DNA of 64,000 nt from Myxococcales bacterium. GTDB lineage: Bacteria > Myxococcota_A > Polyangia > Polyangiales > Polyangiaceae. Position numbers and translations under genes: made by a program. Positions within the stretch are counted from its first letter, which is position 1; every line of letters begins with the position of its first letter. Shown here one piece after another: positions 43,900 through 52,000 of this stretch. The stretch is from assembly GCA_025355005.1 (NCBI GenBank), contig JANXLV010000211.1:1-64000 (forward strand). Reading direction: 5' to 3'. The notes beneath the pieces were generated by a model that was not told the origin of the DNA, searched no databases, and worked only from the letters and a program-made list of their open reading frames with translations.

Positions 43900-45252
43900 G
43901 TGGGGTCCACGGACACAGTCGAGTACGCGGCGGGGCAACTCGTAGGCGGCAAGTACCTGCTCGTAGCGGAGATCGGTGCTGGCGGCATGGGCACCGTCTG
44001 GGCGGCGCGCAACAACGCCACAGACGCGGAGGTCGCGCTCAAGATCTGGCGCGACGACGGGCGCGACGCCGACGCCGACAACACCCGCACCCGCTTCCGC
44101 AACGAGGCGAAGCTCTCCGCCATGCTCGCGCACCGCAACGTCGTTCGCGTGTTCGACCTCCTCACGGAGCCGGACGGAACGCTCGTGCTCGTGATGGAGC
44201 GTCTGCGCGGCTGCTCGCTCGCCTCCTATCTCCGGAGCTGCGGCAAGATCGACGAGCCCGCGGGGCTCGCGATCGCCTCGGGCTTGCTCGCCGCGCTCGA
44301 TCAGGCGCACCAGGCGGGCATCGTCCACCGCGACATGAAGCCGGCGAACATATTCCTGGCGGTCGAGGCGGACGGGCACGTCACGCCAAAGCTGCTGGAC
44401 TTCGGCATCGCCAAGGTCCCCTCCGCGAACACGTCGCTCACGCTGGACGGAAGCGTGCTCGGCACGCCGCGGTACATGTCGCCGGAGCAGATCCGGAGCA
44501 AGGAGATCGACGGCCGCAGCGACATCTTCTCGCTCTCCACGGTGCTCTACGAGGCGCTCACTGGGACGTCGCCATTCGACGCGGACACCGCCGGCGCGGC
44601 GCTGGCGATGGTGCTGGAGATCAACGTCGACCCCGATCCCACGCTCAACCCGCAGCTATGGACCGCGCTCGCACGCGGGCTGGCCAAGAAGGCGTATGAG
44701 CGCCCCAGCACTGCCGCCGAGTTCTCTGCCACGCTGCGCGCCGCGTGCCCTTCTACCGACACGGAGTTGGACCAGGCGCTGCGCCACCTCAACATCGCCG
44801 CGGTTGCGGAGGAGCCCGTCGTCATCCCGTCGCTCCCGACCAGCTTCGGGCGAGCCAACAAGAGATCGAAGCTCCCGATCTACCTCGCGCTCGCGGGCAT
44901 CTTCGCGCTCGCCGTGACGATCGGCGTCACGCTCGGTCGCCGCACGCCGGAGCCCCACGCTACGCGCAACACCAACGCGGGCGGCGGCAATGGCGCGGGC
45001 GGCGCCAGCGCAGCCACTGCGAGCACTGGTGTTGTCGCAGGGCCCGTGAGCACGGGCGCGAGCACCGGCGCGGGCGAACCCTCCGTGTTCGAGGTCCCTG
45101 GCGACAACGGCTCCTGGGGCTCAGTGCCAACGATGACCCCCGCGAATGGGGGCGGCACCACAAGTGCGGGCGTCGGCAAGATCAGGAAGCCCGTCACCCC
45201 CGCCACCAGCAGCAGCGGCAAGCGACCCGTCGCAACCACGCCGGGTTTCTAA
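43900..45252 (+). CDS. Hanks-type Ser/Thr kinase with transmembrane span
   Basis: 450 residues from GTG 43900. Kinase domain about 20-280: GAGGMGTVWAARNN, VALKIWRDD, GIVHRDMKPANIFLA, LLDFGIAKV, GTPRYMSPEQIRSKE, all key residues present. One transmembrane helix (LPIYLALAGIFALAVTIGVT) follows at about 325, then a Gly/Ala/Thr-rich external tail. It should phosphorylate Ser/Thr inside the cell in response to an envelope cue. The FHA-sigma54 activator upstream in the cluster is a plausible substrate or partner. Confidence 0.93.
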   Translation: MGSTDTVEYAAGQLVGGKYLLVAEIGAGGMGTVWAARNNATDAEVALKIWRDDGRDADADNTRTRFRNEAKLSAMLAHRNVVRVFDLLTEPDGTLVLVMERLRGCSLASYLRSCGKIDEPAGLAIASGLLAALDQAHQAGIVHRDMKPANIFLAVEADGHVTPKLLDFGIAKVPSANTSLTLDGSVLGTPRYMSPEQIRSKEIDGRSDIFSLSTVLYEALTGTSPFDADTAGAALAMVLEINVDPDPTLNPQLWTALARGLAKKAYERPSTAAEFSATLRAACPSTDTELDQALRHLNIAAVAEEPVVIPSLPTSFGRANKRSKLPIYLALAGIFALAVTIGVTLGRRTPEPHATRNTNAGGGNGAGGASAATASTGVVAGPVSTGASTGAGEPSVFEVPGDNGSWGSVPTMTPANGGGTTSAGVGKIRKPVTPATSSSGKRPVATTPGF

Positions 45253-45275
45253 ACAGCAGCGAGGCGCGTTTCTGT

Positions 45276-46061
45276 TTAGCGTTGCCCGATGGTGGCTAGC
45301 GCCGCTGGGAGATGGCGCGCGAGGATTCTGGCCCACGCGGCTTGGCCTGGGTCGTCGGCGATCAGGTCCTGGCGGATCTCTAGCTCGACGTGGAGGAGCC
45401 CGCGCTTCTCGCCGTGCGTGGGGACCGTGTAGTCGGACTTGTCGTTCAGCGCGTACGGCTCGTTGTCACCGACGACCAGCGTTTCGTCTTCGCGGAGGAG
45501 CGCGAGCATGGCGTGGCCGAAGCGTGCGTCTCGGTTGTAGAGTACACCTGCGTGGAATGGCCGCGCGTCGCCCTTCCAGACGGGGGTGAAGCTGTGAACG
45601 CTGACGAGCACGGTGAGCACACTCCGCGCCTCGCGCTTGCTCAGCACGTCCGCGAGCTTGTCCTGGTACGGGTGGAAGATCGCGACGCGGCGACGCTCGC
45701 GCTCCTCGTCGCTCGCTCCTTCGTTGCCTGGGATGCGCGTGCGCTCGCTGATGACGGCCACCGCGTCTTCCGCAGCCGGCGGGCGGTTGCAGTCGTAGAC
45801 CAGCCGCGAGTACGTCTGCAGGAGCGCGAACGCGCCGAGCATTGCCGACAGATGACGTGTGACGCCCGCTGCGCCGATGTCCCACGCGATGTGCCTCACG
45901 AGGTCCTCCGCGGAGACGCCGAGATCTCCGAGTGAACGCGGGATCTGTCGGCCGGCGTGATCGCAACACAGCACGAAGGGCGAGTCGACGGACTGCGGAC
46001 CGTCGTGCAGCGTCGTGAACGGCGGGGGGTCGTCGGGAGAGAGCAGCGGCTGCCGGCTCAT
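45276..46061 (-). CDS. N-formylglutamate amidohydrolase
   Basis: 261 residues. Family features: FVLCCDHAGRQIPRSL near the start, HIAWDIGAAGVTRHLS, YSRLVYDCNRPPAAED, TVLVSVHSFTPVWKG and LLHVELEIRQDLI. These enzymes hydrolyse N-formyl-L-glutamate to formate and glutamate in histidine degradation, or act on related amides. A LysR-type gene overlaps its start by 4 bases on the same strand, so the two are probably one operon. No hut genes are nearby. Confidence 0.9.
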   Translation of the reverse strand: MSRQPLLSPDDPPPFTTLHDGPQSVDSPFVLCCDHAGRQIPRSLGDLGVSAEDLVRHIAWDIGAAGVTRHLSAMLGAFALLQTYSRLVYDCNRPPAAEDAVAVISERTRIPGNEGASDEERERRRVAIFHPYQDKLADVLSKREARSVLTVLVSVHSFTPVWKGDARPFHAGVLYNRDARFGHAMLALLREDETLVVGDNEPYALNDKSDYTVPTHGEKRGLLHVELEIRQDLIADDPGQAAWARILARHLPAALATIGQR

Positions 46062-47035
46062 GCGCCCTTCTTGATACGACTAGCAGCGGGGGCTTTCAAC
46101 GCCGCGCGCTTGCCGTCCGGCGGACACGCGGGTCTCAGGGGCTCGTCCTCTTGCTCGGCCCAGGCGACGAGCTCGTCGACGAACGCGCGCACCTGCGGCG
46201 CGATGAGCTCGCGCTCCTCGTAGACGACAGCGACGCGCGTCTCACGGCCGATGTGGCGCGGCAAGACGTGCACGAGCGCGCCCGATGCGATGTGCGACTC
46301 CGTCACGATCCCTGGCAGCAGCGCGATGCCCTGCCCACGCAGCGCAGCGTGGAACAGCAACGTGATCTCGTTGGAAGAGAAGGCGGAGGCCACGCGCACG
46401 GAGCCGCCGCCAAGCAACGGCCAGTGCGTCTCGGGCAGCTCGCCGCGCGCGAAGCCCATGAGGCACGCGTGGCTCCGCAGATCGCGCGGCGTGAGCGGCA
46501 CACCCCGCTGCTCCAGATAGCCTGGAGAAGCGACCGCGGTCTGGGGCATGCGCATCAGCGTGCGCGCCGTAAGGCCGGGCGGAAGCTCCGTTGTTGCGCG
46601 CAGGGCCACATCGTAGCCATCGCGCTTGAGATCGACGTGTGCGCTGCCAAAGTGGATCTGCATGCGCACGGGGGGGTGACGCATCGCGAACGCCGAGACC
46701 ATGTCGAAGAACGACCGGACCATGATCGGCGGAACAGAGACGCGCAGGTCACCGCTGATGGTGCCGCTCTCGCGACGCACGCTGGCCTCCGCGGTGGTCA
46801 CGGCGTCCAGCACGATGCGCGCGTGACGGTAGAGCGACTCGCCGGCGTTCGTGAGCACGAGCGTGCGTGTGGTGCGCTTGATGAGACGCGCACCCAGGCG
46901 CTGCTCGAGCCGCGCGAGCCTGCGACTGATGGTCGCGCGCGGGGCACCGAGCTCCTTCGCGGCGCGCGAGAGCGACTTCGCGTCCACGGTCTTCACGAAA
47001 GCCTGCAACTCGGCCGTTTCGACGGGCTCCTTCAT
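46058..47035 (-). CDS. LysR-family transcriptional regulator
   Basis: 325 residues from ATG 47035 (ATG 47065 would add 10). N-terminal HTH (LQAFVKTVDAKSLSRAAKEL, APRATISRRLARLEQRLGA) and a periplasmic-binding-fold domain (GDLRVSVPPIMVRSFFDMVS onward) as in the CrgA/AaeR-like group. It overlaps the N-formylglutamate amidohydrolase by 4 bases and is divergent from a DoxX-type gene; the gap has an inverted repeat (47093-47104). Either neighbour could be a target. Confidence 0.9.
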   Translation of the reverse strand: MKEPVETAELQAFVKTVDAKSLSRAAKELGAPRATISRRLARLEQRLGARLIKRTTRTLVLTNAGESLYRHARIVLDAVTTAEASVRRESGTISGDLRVSVPPIMVRSFFDMVSAFAMRHPPVRMQIHFGSAHVDLKRDGYDVALRATTELPPGLTARTLMRMPQTAVASPGYLEQRGVPLTPRDLRSHACLMGFARGELPETHWPLLGGGSVRVASAFSSNEITLLFHAALRGQGIALLPGIVTESHIASGALVHVLPRHIGRETRVAVVYEERELIAPQVRAFVDELVAWAEQEDEPLRPACPPDGKRAALKAPAASRIKKGA

Positions 47036-47092
47036 TTGGATCAAATTGTAGCGAATCATTCCCATTGGTGAGCAGTTGTTTCAGGGGTTCTG

Positions 47093-47104
47093 GAACACAT
47101 GTTC
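47093..47104. promoter_or_regulatory. Inverted repeat between LysR and DoxX genes
   Basis: GAACA-CA-TGTTC, a 5-bp inverted repeat with a 2-base center, in the 127-base divergent gap. Candidate LysR operator, but short. Confidence 0.3.
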
Positions 47105-47162
47105 TCTTTCAGTCGCCAGTTCAGGCTGTATGCCCCGACGACGAGAAACGGGAGAGGACAAG

Positions 47163-47591
47163 ATGAAAGCGAAGGCGATTGGTTACTGGGTTGCCACGGG
47201 ACTCACGGGTTTCGCGTTCCTCTCCGGAGGCGCGATGGATCTCAGCCGTTCCCCGCAGGTCCTCGAGGGCATGAGCCACCTCGGCTATCCGGCGTACTTC
47301 GCCGCGATCCTGGGCGCGTGGAAGCTCGCTGGTGCCGTCGCGGTGCTGGCCCCGCGCTTCCCGCGTCTGAAGGAGTGGGCCTACGCCGGTATGGCGTTCG
47401 ATCTCACCGGCGCGGCCATCTCGCACGCGTCCTCCGGGGACGACGGCGGGAAGATCATGACGCCGCTGGTGCTGCTCGCGATCGTCGCGGCGTCGTGGGC
47501 GCTCCGGCCTGAGTCGCGCAAGCTCGCCGCGCCTGTGGTGGCTGCGGACAGGCCGGCCAGCGCGGCCACGGGCGCACCGCAGACTGCGTGA
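47163..47591 (+). CDS. DoxX-like membrane protein
   Basis: 142 residues from ATG 47163 with GGAG upstream. Four hydrophobic spans with DoxX-family pattern: GYWVATGLTGFAFLSGGAMD, MSHLGYPAYFAAILGAWKLAG, AVLAPRFPRLKEWAYAGMAF, LLAIVAASWALRP. DoxX-like proteins sit in the membrane and are linked to quinone or thiol redox chemistry in some bacteria. Divergent from LysR; likely regulated by it. Confidence 0.85.
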   Translation: MKAKAIGYWVATGLTGFAFLSGGAMDLSRSPQVLEGMSHLGYPAYFAAILGAWKLAGAVAVLAPRFPRLKEWAYAGMAFDLTGAAISHASSGDDGGKIMTPLVLLAIVAASWALRPESRKLAAPVVAADRPASAATGAPQTA

Positions 47592-47609
47592 CGCTGCTGC
47601 GATACGGGC

Positions 47610-48476
47610 TCACTTGCAGTTCGGATGATCGCGCTCGAAGCTCGCGTCGATCTGCGCGGGGGTGAGCGACGCAGGCGTGGCCAGGCGCGCCCACCATCCG
47701 TGCATCATCGCGCGACCCTCATTGCAGCGGCCGTTCTTGGCGGCGCACTCCGCGGCCATGTGGAGATCCGACACCGCGATGTTGCGCGCCTGATCGTCCG
47801 CCTGGTTGCCGCGCGGCGCGGCGTCGATCATGTGAATCAGCTCCAGACCTTCGGTCGCGCAGAATGCGCCGTCCTTCGCCTCGGACGCGTCGTGGAGCGC
47901 GGTCATGTCGTGGAAGAAGCGCTCGCGCGGAAGGAGCTTCGCGGGCGGGCAGTGCTGAGCGGCCATCGATGTCGTCGCGGTGTCGAGCTCGTCGGGCTTC
48001 ATGCGCCGCTGCGTGGGCGCATCGTCCAGGCCCTTGCGAAAGCGAGCGCGCCCCTCCACGCATTTTCCAGCCTGGAACTCGCAGATGGCGCGGGTCATCC
48101 AGCGTGTGGTTGCATGGCGGGGATCCGCGGCGTCCGCGGCGTCGAGCTCCTTGAGGCAACCGGTGCCGTCGCCGTCCTTGCTGCGGTAGAGCGCGGCGGT
48201 GACGTGGTTCGACATCGACTCGTAGTCGACGGAGCCGGCGGGTTGGGCGGAGGTCGAGGTCGAGGTCGGGGTCGAGGTCGGGGTCGAGGTCGGGGTCGAG
48301 GTCGAGGTCGAGGTCGAGGTCGAGGCCGAGGTGGGATCGACCGCTACTGCGGGATCGGCGCAGGTTGGGGAGGAGGCGGAGCGCGCCGGGGGAGCGTCGC
48401 GACAGGGACAGGGGGCCTGCGGCGTGCCGCATGCGGCTAGCGCTGATAGGAGAAGCGAAGAAGCGAGACGCGTCAT
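47610..48476 (-). CDS. Lipoprotein with a repeat-encoded Thr/Ser linker
   Basis: 288 residues from ATG 48476. Lipoprotein signal (SLLLSALAACGT), one Cys pair, then a Thr/Ser/Pro linker of about 28 residues encoded by the hexanucleotide tract at 48250-48333, then a helical Cys-containing domain (LYRSKDGDGTGCLKELDAAD, ICEFQAGKCVEGRARFRKGL, AAECAAKNGRCNEGRAMMHG) with a TPR-like layout. Function unknown. The linker length is expected to vary between strains. Confidence 0.7.
   Translation of the reverse strand: MTRLASSLLLSALAACGTPQAPCPCRDAPPARSASSPTCADPAVAVDPTSASTSTSTSTSTPTSTPTSTPTSTSTSAQPAGSVDYESMSNHVTAALYRSKDGDGTGCLKELDAADAADPRHATTRWMTRAICEFQAGKCVEGRARFRKGLDDAPTQRRMKPDELDTATTSMAAQHCPPAKLLPRERFFHDMTALHDASEAKDGAFCATEGLELIHMIDAAPRGNQADDQARNIAVSDLHMAAECAAKNGRCNEGRAMMHGWWARLATPASLTPAQIDASFERDHPNCK
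48250..48333 (-). repeat. (CTCGAC)n tract inside a lipoprotein gene
   Basis: Fourteen six-base units, GAGGTC or GGGGTC on the plus strand, read in frame as Thr-Ser and Thr-Pro pairs. The units alternate CTCGAC and CCCGAC in a regular order. Same unit as tracts at 23.2, 36.0 and 59.7 kb, but here in a gene and in the opposite orientation to them. Confidence 0.8.
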
Positions 48477-48521
48477 GGCCCACACAATGGACCATGGCGA
48501 GAGGGACAGGTCCAGGTGGGG

Positions 48522-49760
48522 CTACGGGCCGTCGCCGGGGTCCGGGCTGTGGGGTTTGTATCTCCACTTTCCGAGCTTCTTCAGCGCCTCTTCGGGGTGA
48601 CCGCCTTGGCCTTGGAAGCCGACCTTGTAGACGTGGTTGTCGTACCAGCCCGTGACGTAGGCGTGCTTGCCGTCGCGGCTCACGGCCACGCCGCTTCCTC
48701 GATCCATGCCGGGGACAGGGAACGTGCGTGAGGTCATGTCCGTGGTGTCGACGACCGAGATGCTTCGCGTCAGTCCGTAGTCCGCGGACCACACGTAGCG
48801 GCCGTTCGCGGAGATGCCGATGCTCTTCGGGGCGTCGCCTACTGGCGCGCGGCGGACGATCTTCTCGGTGCCGACGTCCATTGCGGCGACCTGCGAGGCG
48901 GTGAGGCACGAGATGTAGAGCGTCTTCTCGTCCGGGGAGAGCGCGAGGTGGCGTGGGCACGTGCACGTCTTGATGCGGTGGTGCTTCGCAAGGTCGGCGC
49001 CTTCCCACACGTCGATCGACTCGGAGAAGAAGTTCGCGACGTAGAGCACACCGCTGCGGCTGACGGCCATTCCGCGCGGGTTTTTCCCGGCTTTCAGCGT
49101 GCGCACCACCGTGGCGGACTTCACGTCGACCTGGGTGACGTCGTTGCTCGACCAGTTGGCGACGAACATGTTCTTCTCATCCGGCGACAGGACGATGATC
49201 TTCGGGTGCCCGCCGACCTTCACCTCGTGAACGCTCTGGCCGGTGGCGACGTCGATGTAGAAGACCGAGTGCCGCCAGAAGTCGGACACGTAGAGCGTCT
49301 TGTCGTCACTGGAGACCGCGGCCTCGACAGCGGACCCCGGCACGATCAGCTCTCCCTTCGGAGCGAGCGTGTCTGCGTCGAGCACCGTCACGGAGTGCCG
49401 CCCCGACTCGCGGAAGTTCGTCACGTAGAGCGTCTTCTCGTCATGCGAGAGGAACGCGCCCTTCGGGTTCACGCCCGTCGCCTCCACCTCCTGCACCTCG
49501 AGCAGCGGCGGCGGACCGGACGCATCCGGTTCGATCGGAGGGATGTCCGCGCTTCGGGTGATCGTGGCGCCGGTGTCGCTTCCCGCGTCGTACCGAGCTG
49601 TCGCGAGATCCGCTTCGCCTGCGTCAAGGCTCACGACCGTGATGGAGGTGGTGCTTGCGGCGTCTCGGGCGTCGGCGGCCTCGCTCTTTCCACACGCCGT
49701 GACCGCGGCTGTCGCAACGACGAGCGCGAGCGCGGTGAGCGGGAGAACAAGGGGCTTCAT
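48522..49760 (-). CDS. YVTN-type beta-propeller lipoprotein
   Basis: 412 residues. Lipoprotein signal (LVVATAAVTACGKS), an Ala/Asp linker, then about seven YVTN blades (GAFLSHDEKTLYVTNFRESG, AVSSDDKTLYVSDFWRHSV, VLSPDEKNMFVANWSSND, ALSPDEKTLYISCLTASQ, ISANGRYVWSADYGLTR, AVSRDGKHAYVTGWYDN). The single complete propeller probably binds a protein or ligand at the cell surface. Downstream of the divergent DoxX-type gene. Family call is clear; partner unknown. Confidence 0.88.
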   Translation of the reverse strand: MKPLVLPLTALALVVATAAVTACGKSEAADARDAASTTSITVVSLDAGEADLATARYDAGSDTGATITRSADIPPIEPDASGPPPLLEVQEVEATGVNPKGAFLSHDEKTLYVTNFRESGRHSVTVLDADTLAPKGELIVPGSAVEAAVSSDDKTLYVSDFWRHSVFYIDVATGQSVHEVKVGGHPKIIVLSPDEKNMFVANWSSNDVTQVDVKSATVVRTLKAGKNPRGMAVSRSGVLYVANFFSESIDVWEGADLAKHHRIKTCTCPRHLALSPDEKTLYISCLTASQVAAMDVGTEKIVRRAPVGDAPKSIGISANGRYVWSADYGLTRSISVVDTTDMTSRTFPVPGMDRGSGVAVSRDGKHAYVTGWYDNHVYKVGFQGQGGHPEEALKKLGKWRYKPHSPDPGDGP

Positions 49761-49842
49761 GCGACCATGCAGGATTACCGCATCCGTGGCGGAAGGCCCA
49801 ATTCAGCGGCCCTTCGTGCGGCGCCAGGCTATACCGTCGCTC

Positions 49843-50280
49843 ATGACGGACCTCTCGCCCGGTCGCGCGCGCGTTTTGCGCATCGTTCGCGCTGGCCTTG
49901 GCGCGCTGATGTGTGGCGTGGGGCTCTTGCACTTCGTGTCGCCCGGACCGTTCGCAGAGATCGTCCCGAGCTACCTCCCCTACCCGGGACTCCTCGTGGC
50001 GGTGAGCGGCGTGTTCGAGATCGCGCTGGGCGCGGGGCTCTTCCTGCCGCGAACGCGCAAGCTCGCATCGCTAGGTCTCGTGCTGCTCTACGTCGCGGTG
50101 TTCCCGGCGAACATCTACATGGCGATGCACCACATCCAGCCGAGAGGCCTCTCGTTACCGGAATGGGCGGCGTGGGCGCGCCTGCCCTTCCAGGCCGTGT
50201 TCATCGCGCTCGCCATCGTCGCAGGCCGCGACCCCACCGGCTTCGCGACACGATCGAGCGCGGGTGATTTGCCTACCTGA
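49843..50280 (+). CDS. DoxX-family membrane protein
   Basis: 145 residues from ATG 49843. Four spans with the DoxX pattern (GLGALMCGVGLLHFVSPGPF, PYLVAVSGVFEIALGAGLFLP-like second span, LGLVLLYVAVFPANIYMAMH with His, FQAVFIALAIVAGRD). It is divergent from the YVTN lipoprotein and its 3' end overlaps the convergent CAP-domain gene by 8 bases. Role in membrane redox is inferred only. Confidence 0.82.
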   Translation: MTDLSPGRARVLRIVRAGLGALMCGVGLLHFVSPGPFAEIVPSYLPYPGLLVAVSGVFEIALGAGLFLPRTRKLASLGLVLLYVAVFPANIYMAMHHIQPRGLSLPEWAAWARLPFQAVFIALAIVAGRDPTGFATRSSAGDLPT

Positions 50281-50881
50281 AGTTCTGGACGGCCCACACG
50301 CTTCCGTCGGCCAGTGTGTAGAAGCCGCACGAGACCTGCGTGTAGCGCGCGGCCTTCATGTTCTCGTAGTGCCCGCCGCCGGGTCCTTCGCCCCACATCA
50401 TCTTGAGGCATGAGGGGATCATGTCGCCTGCGGGGCCGGGCCAGCCTGGGCACTCGTTCTGACCCATCTCGCTGCACGTGCCGAACGCGCCGTGCGCGGA
50501 GCCGGACTTGGAGTCGCTCTGCGCCTGGCCGTCGGAGCACTTCTCCTCCGCGGTCCAGCGCGTGAGCGCGGGCGAGCCAACCGTCTTGCGGTAGGCGTTG
50601 ATCTGATCGACGCAGGTCTGCTCCGCCGAGCTCGGGCCCGGGTTCACGGGGTTGCCGCTCGAGCCTGCGTCCGGAGCGGCGCCACCGCCGGACGAACCAG
50701 ACGAACCAGACGAACCAGATGACGTATCGCCGCCGCTCGCGCCAGGGTCAGTGCCCGTCTGCGATGTCGCGGGGCCGTAGCCGCGAGGCTGCAGCGTGCC
50801 GGGGTCGTCACTGCATGCGATGAGCGTGAGGCTCGTGCAGACGAGCGAGCCGAGGGGGAAGAAGAATTGTCCGAAGCGCAT
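50273..50881 (-). CDS. CAP/SCP-domain lipoprotein
   Basis: 202 residues from ATG 50881. Lipoprotein signal (GSLVCTSLTLIACSDD), a Gly/Ser linker, then a CAP-superfamily domain: CVDQINAYRKTVGSPALTRW, SGSAHGAFGTC, GGGHYENMKAARYTQVSCGF and DGSVWAVQNFR, with the cavity His/Glu-like positions partly visible. CAP proteins are secreted and bind lipids or sterols or act as peptidases in various settings. Convergent with DoxX. The upstream 179 bases hold no gene. Confidence 0.85.
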   Translation of the reverse strand: MRFGQFFFPLGSLVCTSLTLIACSDDPGTLQPRGYGPATSQTGTDPGASGGDTSSGSSGSSGSSGGGAAPDAGSSGNPVNPGPSSAEQTCVDQINAYRKTVGSPALTRWTAEEKCSDGQAQSDSKSGSAHGAFGTCSEMGQNECPGWPGPAGDMIPSCLKMMWGEGPGGGHYENMKAARYTQVSCGFYTLADGSVWAVQNFR

Positions 50882-51060
50882 GTCGATCAATGTAACGGCA
50901 GGGAGACACCACGCCAGCAAGCGCATGATCTTCCACCATGGTCGAACAATTGAAGAACGACCAATCGCGCCCGTTCGAGAAAACAAGCTGGATCGCATGA
51001 TCCATTGCCACCCACGCACCAGAAGAACGGCCTGGCCCGCGCCGGGTTTACTGTACCGCT

Positions 51061-51945
51061 TCACTGCGTGGGCGGAAGACCGAGCAGCGCCCGGGCGGCG
51101 TGCATTTCCGTGGGCAGCGAGCAGTCGGCGAGGCGTGCGCGGAAGATCTCTTCGCGCATCTCGACCGTGGCGTTCTGCAGAGACAGCGCGTCCGCGCGAC
51201 GCATCACGGTGACGACGAAGAGCGGCGGCTTGCCCTCCTTGCCGATCACCGACACGCGTCGCGTGCAGACGAGGCCGGCAGCACGACCTGCGTCAAGCGC
51301 GCGATCCTTCGGGAACGCGCCCGAGCATGCGACGAAGAGCCCGGTGGGCGATAGCAGGCGCGCCGCGGTGAGGGCGTAGTCCTCGATGCCGCCGCGCGTC
51401 TCGAAGCAGCATGGTCCGCGCTGCACCTTCTCCGACGGCGTTCCGTGGCCGAGCGGGATGTATGGCGGCGTGCCGGTGACCAGGTCGAACGTCGCTCCTT
51501 CGGGGAACAGGGCCGGGTCGCGCAGATCACCGGCCTGCACGGCGACGCGATCATCCGCGCCGTTGTAGGCAAGCGAGCGGCGCGCCATGGCAATGGACAC
51601 GTCCTGTGCCTCGACACCGACCAGGCGTGCTTCCGGGAACGCCCACGCCAGGAACATGAGCACGGAGCCGATGCCGCATCCCAGATCGAATGCAGTATGC
51701 ACGTTTCCGCGCGCGCGGCCCTCTTCGATCGCGACGACCGCAGTCATGAAGTCGTCGAGCGACCACTTGTGCCCGCGACGCTGCTGGAAGATGCGCCAGT
51801 CGCCGGAGAGGAACGAGAGCACCTCGTCCGGACGTGGCGCAAGGTCTGCGCGGCCTTGCGCGCCCCGCGGCGGTGGACCTGCCGGGACCCAGCCACGCGG
51901 ACGCTTCCGCGCTGCGCGATCGTCGGGGTCGTTGGAAAGCCTCAT
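51061..51945 (-). CDS. N6-adenine-type methyltransferase (TrmN6-like)
   Basis: 294 residues from ATG 51945. SAM-binding motif I FDLGCGIGSVLMFLAW (about 83-98), VGVEAQDVSIAMARR as motif II, and the N6-adenine catalytic motif NPPY in the form GTPPYIPLG at about residue 155. The layout is that of tRNA1(Val) A37 N6-methyltransferase TrmN6 and relatives. Probably modifies tRNA or another nucleic acid in the cytoplasm. Asn of NPPY is Thr here (TPPY), so specificity may differ. Confidence 0.8.
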   Translation of the reverse strand: MRLSNDPDDRAARKRPRGWVPAGPPPRGAQGRADLAPRPDEVLSFLSGDWRIFQQRRGHKWSLDDFMTAVVAIEEGRARGNVHTAFDLGCGIGSVLMFLAWAFPEARLVGVEAQDVSIAMARRSLAYNGADDRVAVQAGDLRDPALFPEGATFDLVTGTPPYIPLGHGTPSEKVQRGPCCFETRGGIEDYALTAARLLSPTGLFVACSGAFPKDRALDAGRAAGLVCTRRVSVIGKEGKPPLFVVTVMRRADALSLQNATVEMREEIFRARLADCSLPTEMHAARALLGLPPTQ

Positions 51946-52000
51946 CCGAGCCACGGAGTAGCACCGCGGCGGCCCGAGTTGTGCTTGATCTCGACCTCGC

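Noticed and set aside
50989..51004. TGGATC-GCAT-GATCCA inverted repeat between the CAP-domain and methyltransferase genes
   Set aside because: Short, no T-run, and not placed near a start codon or promoter; could be chance.
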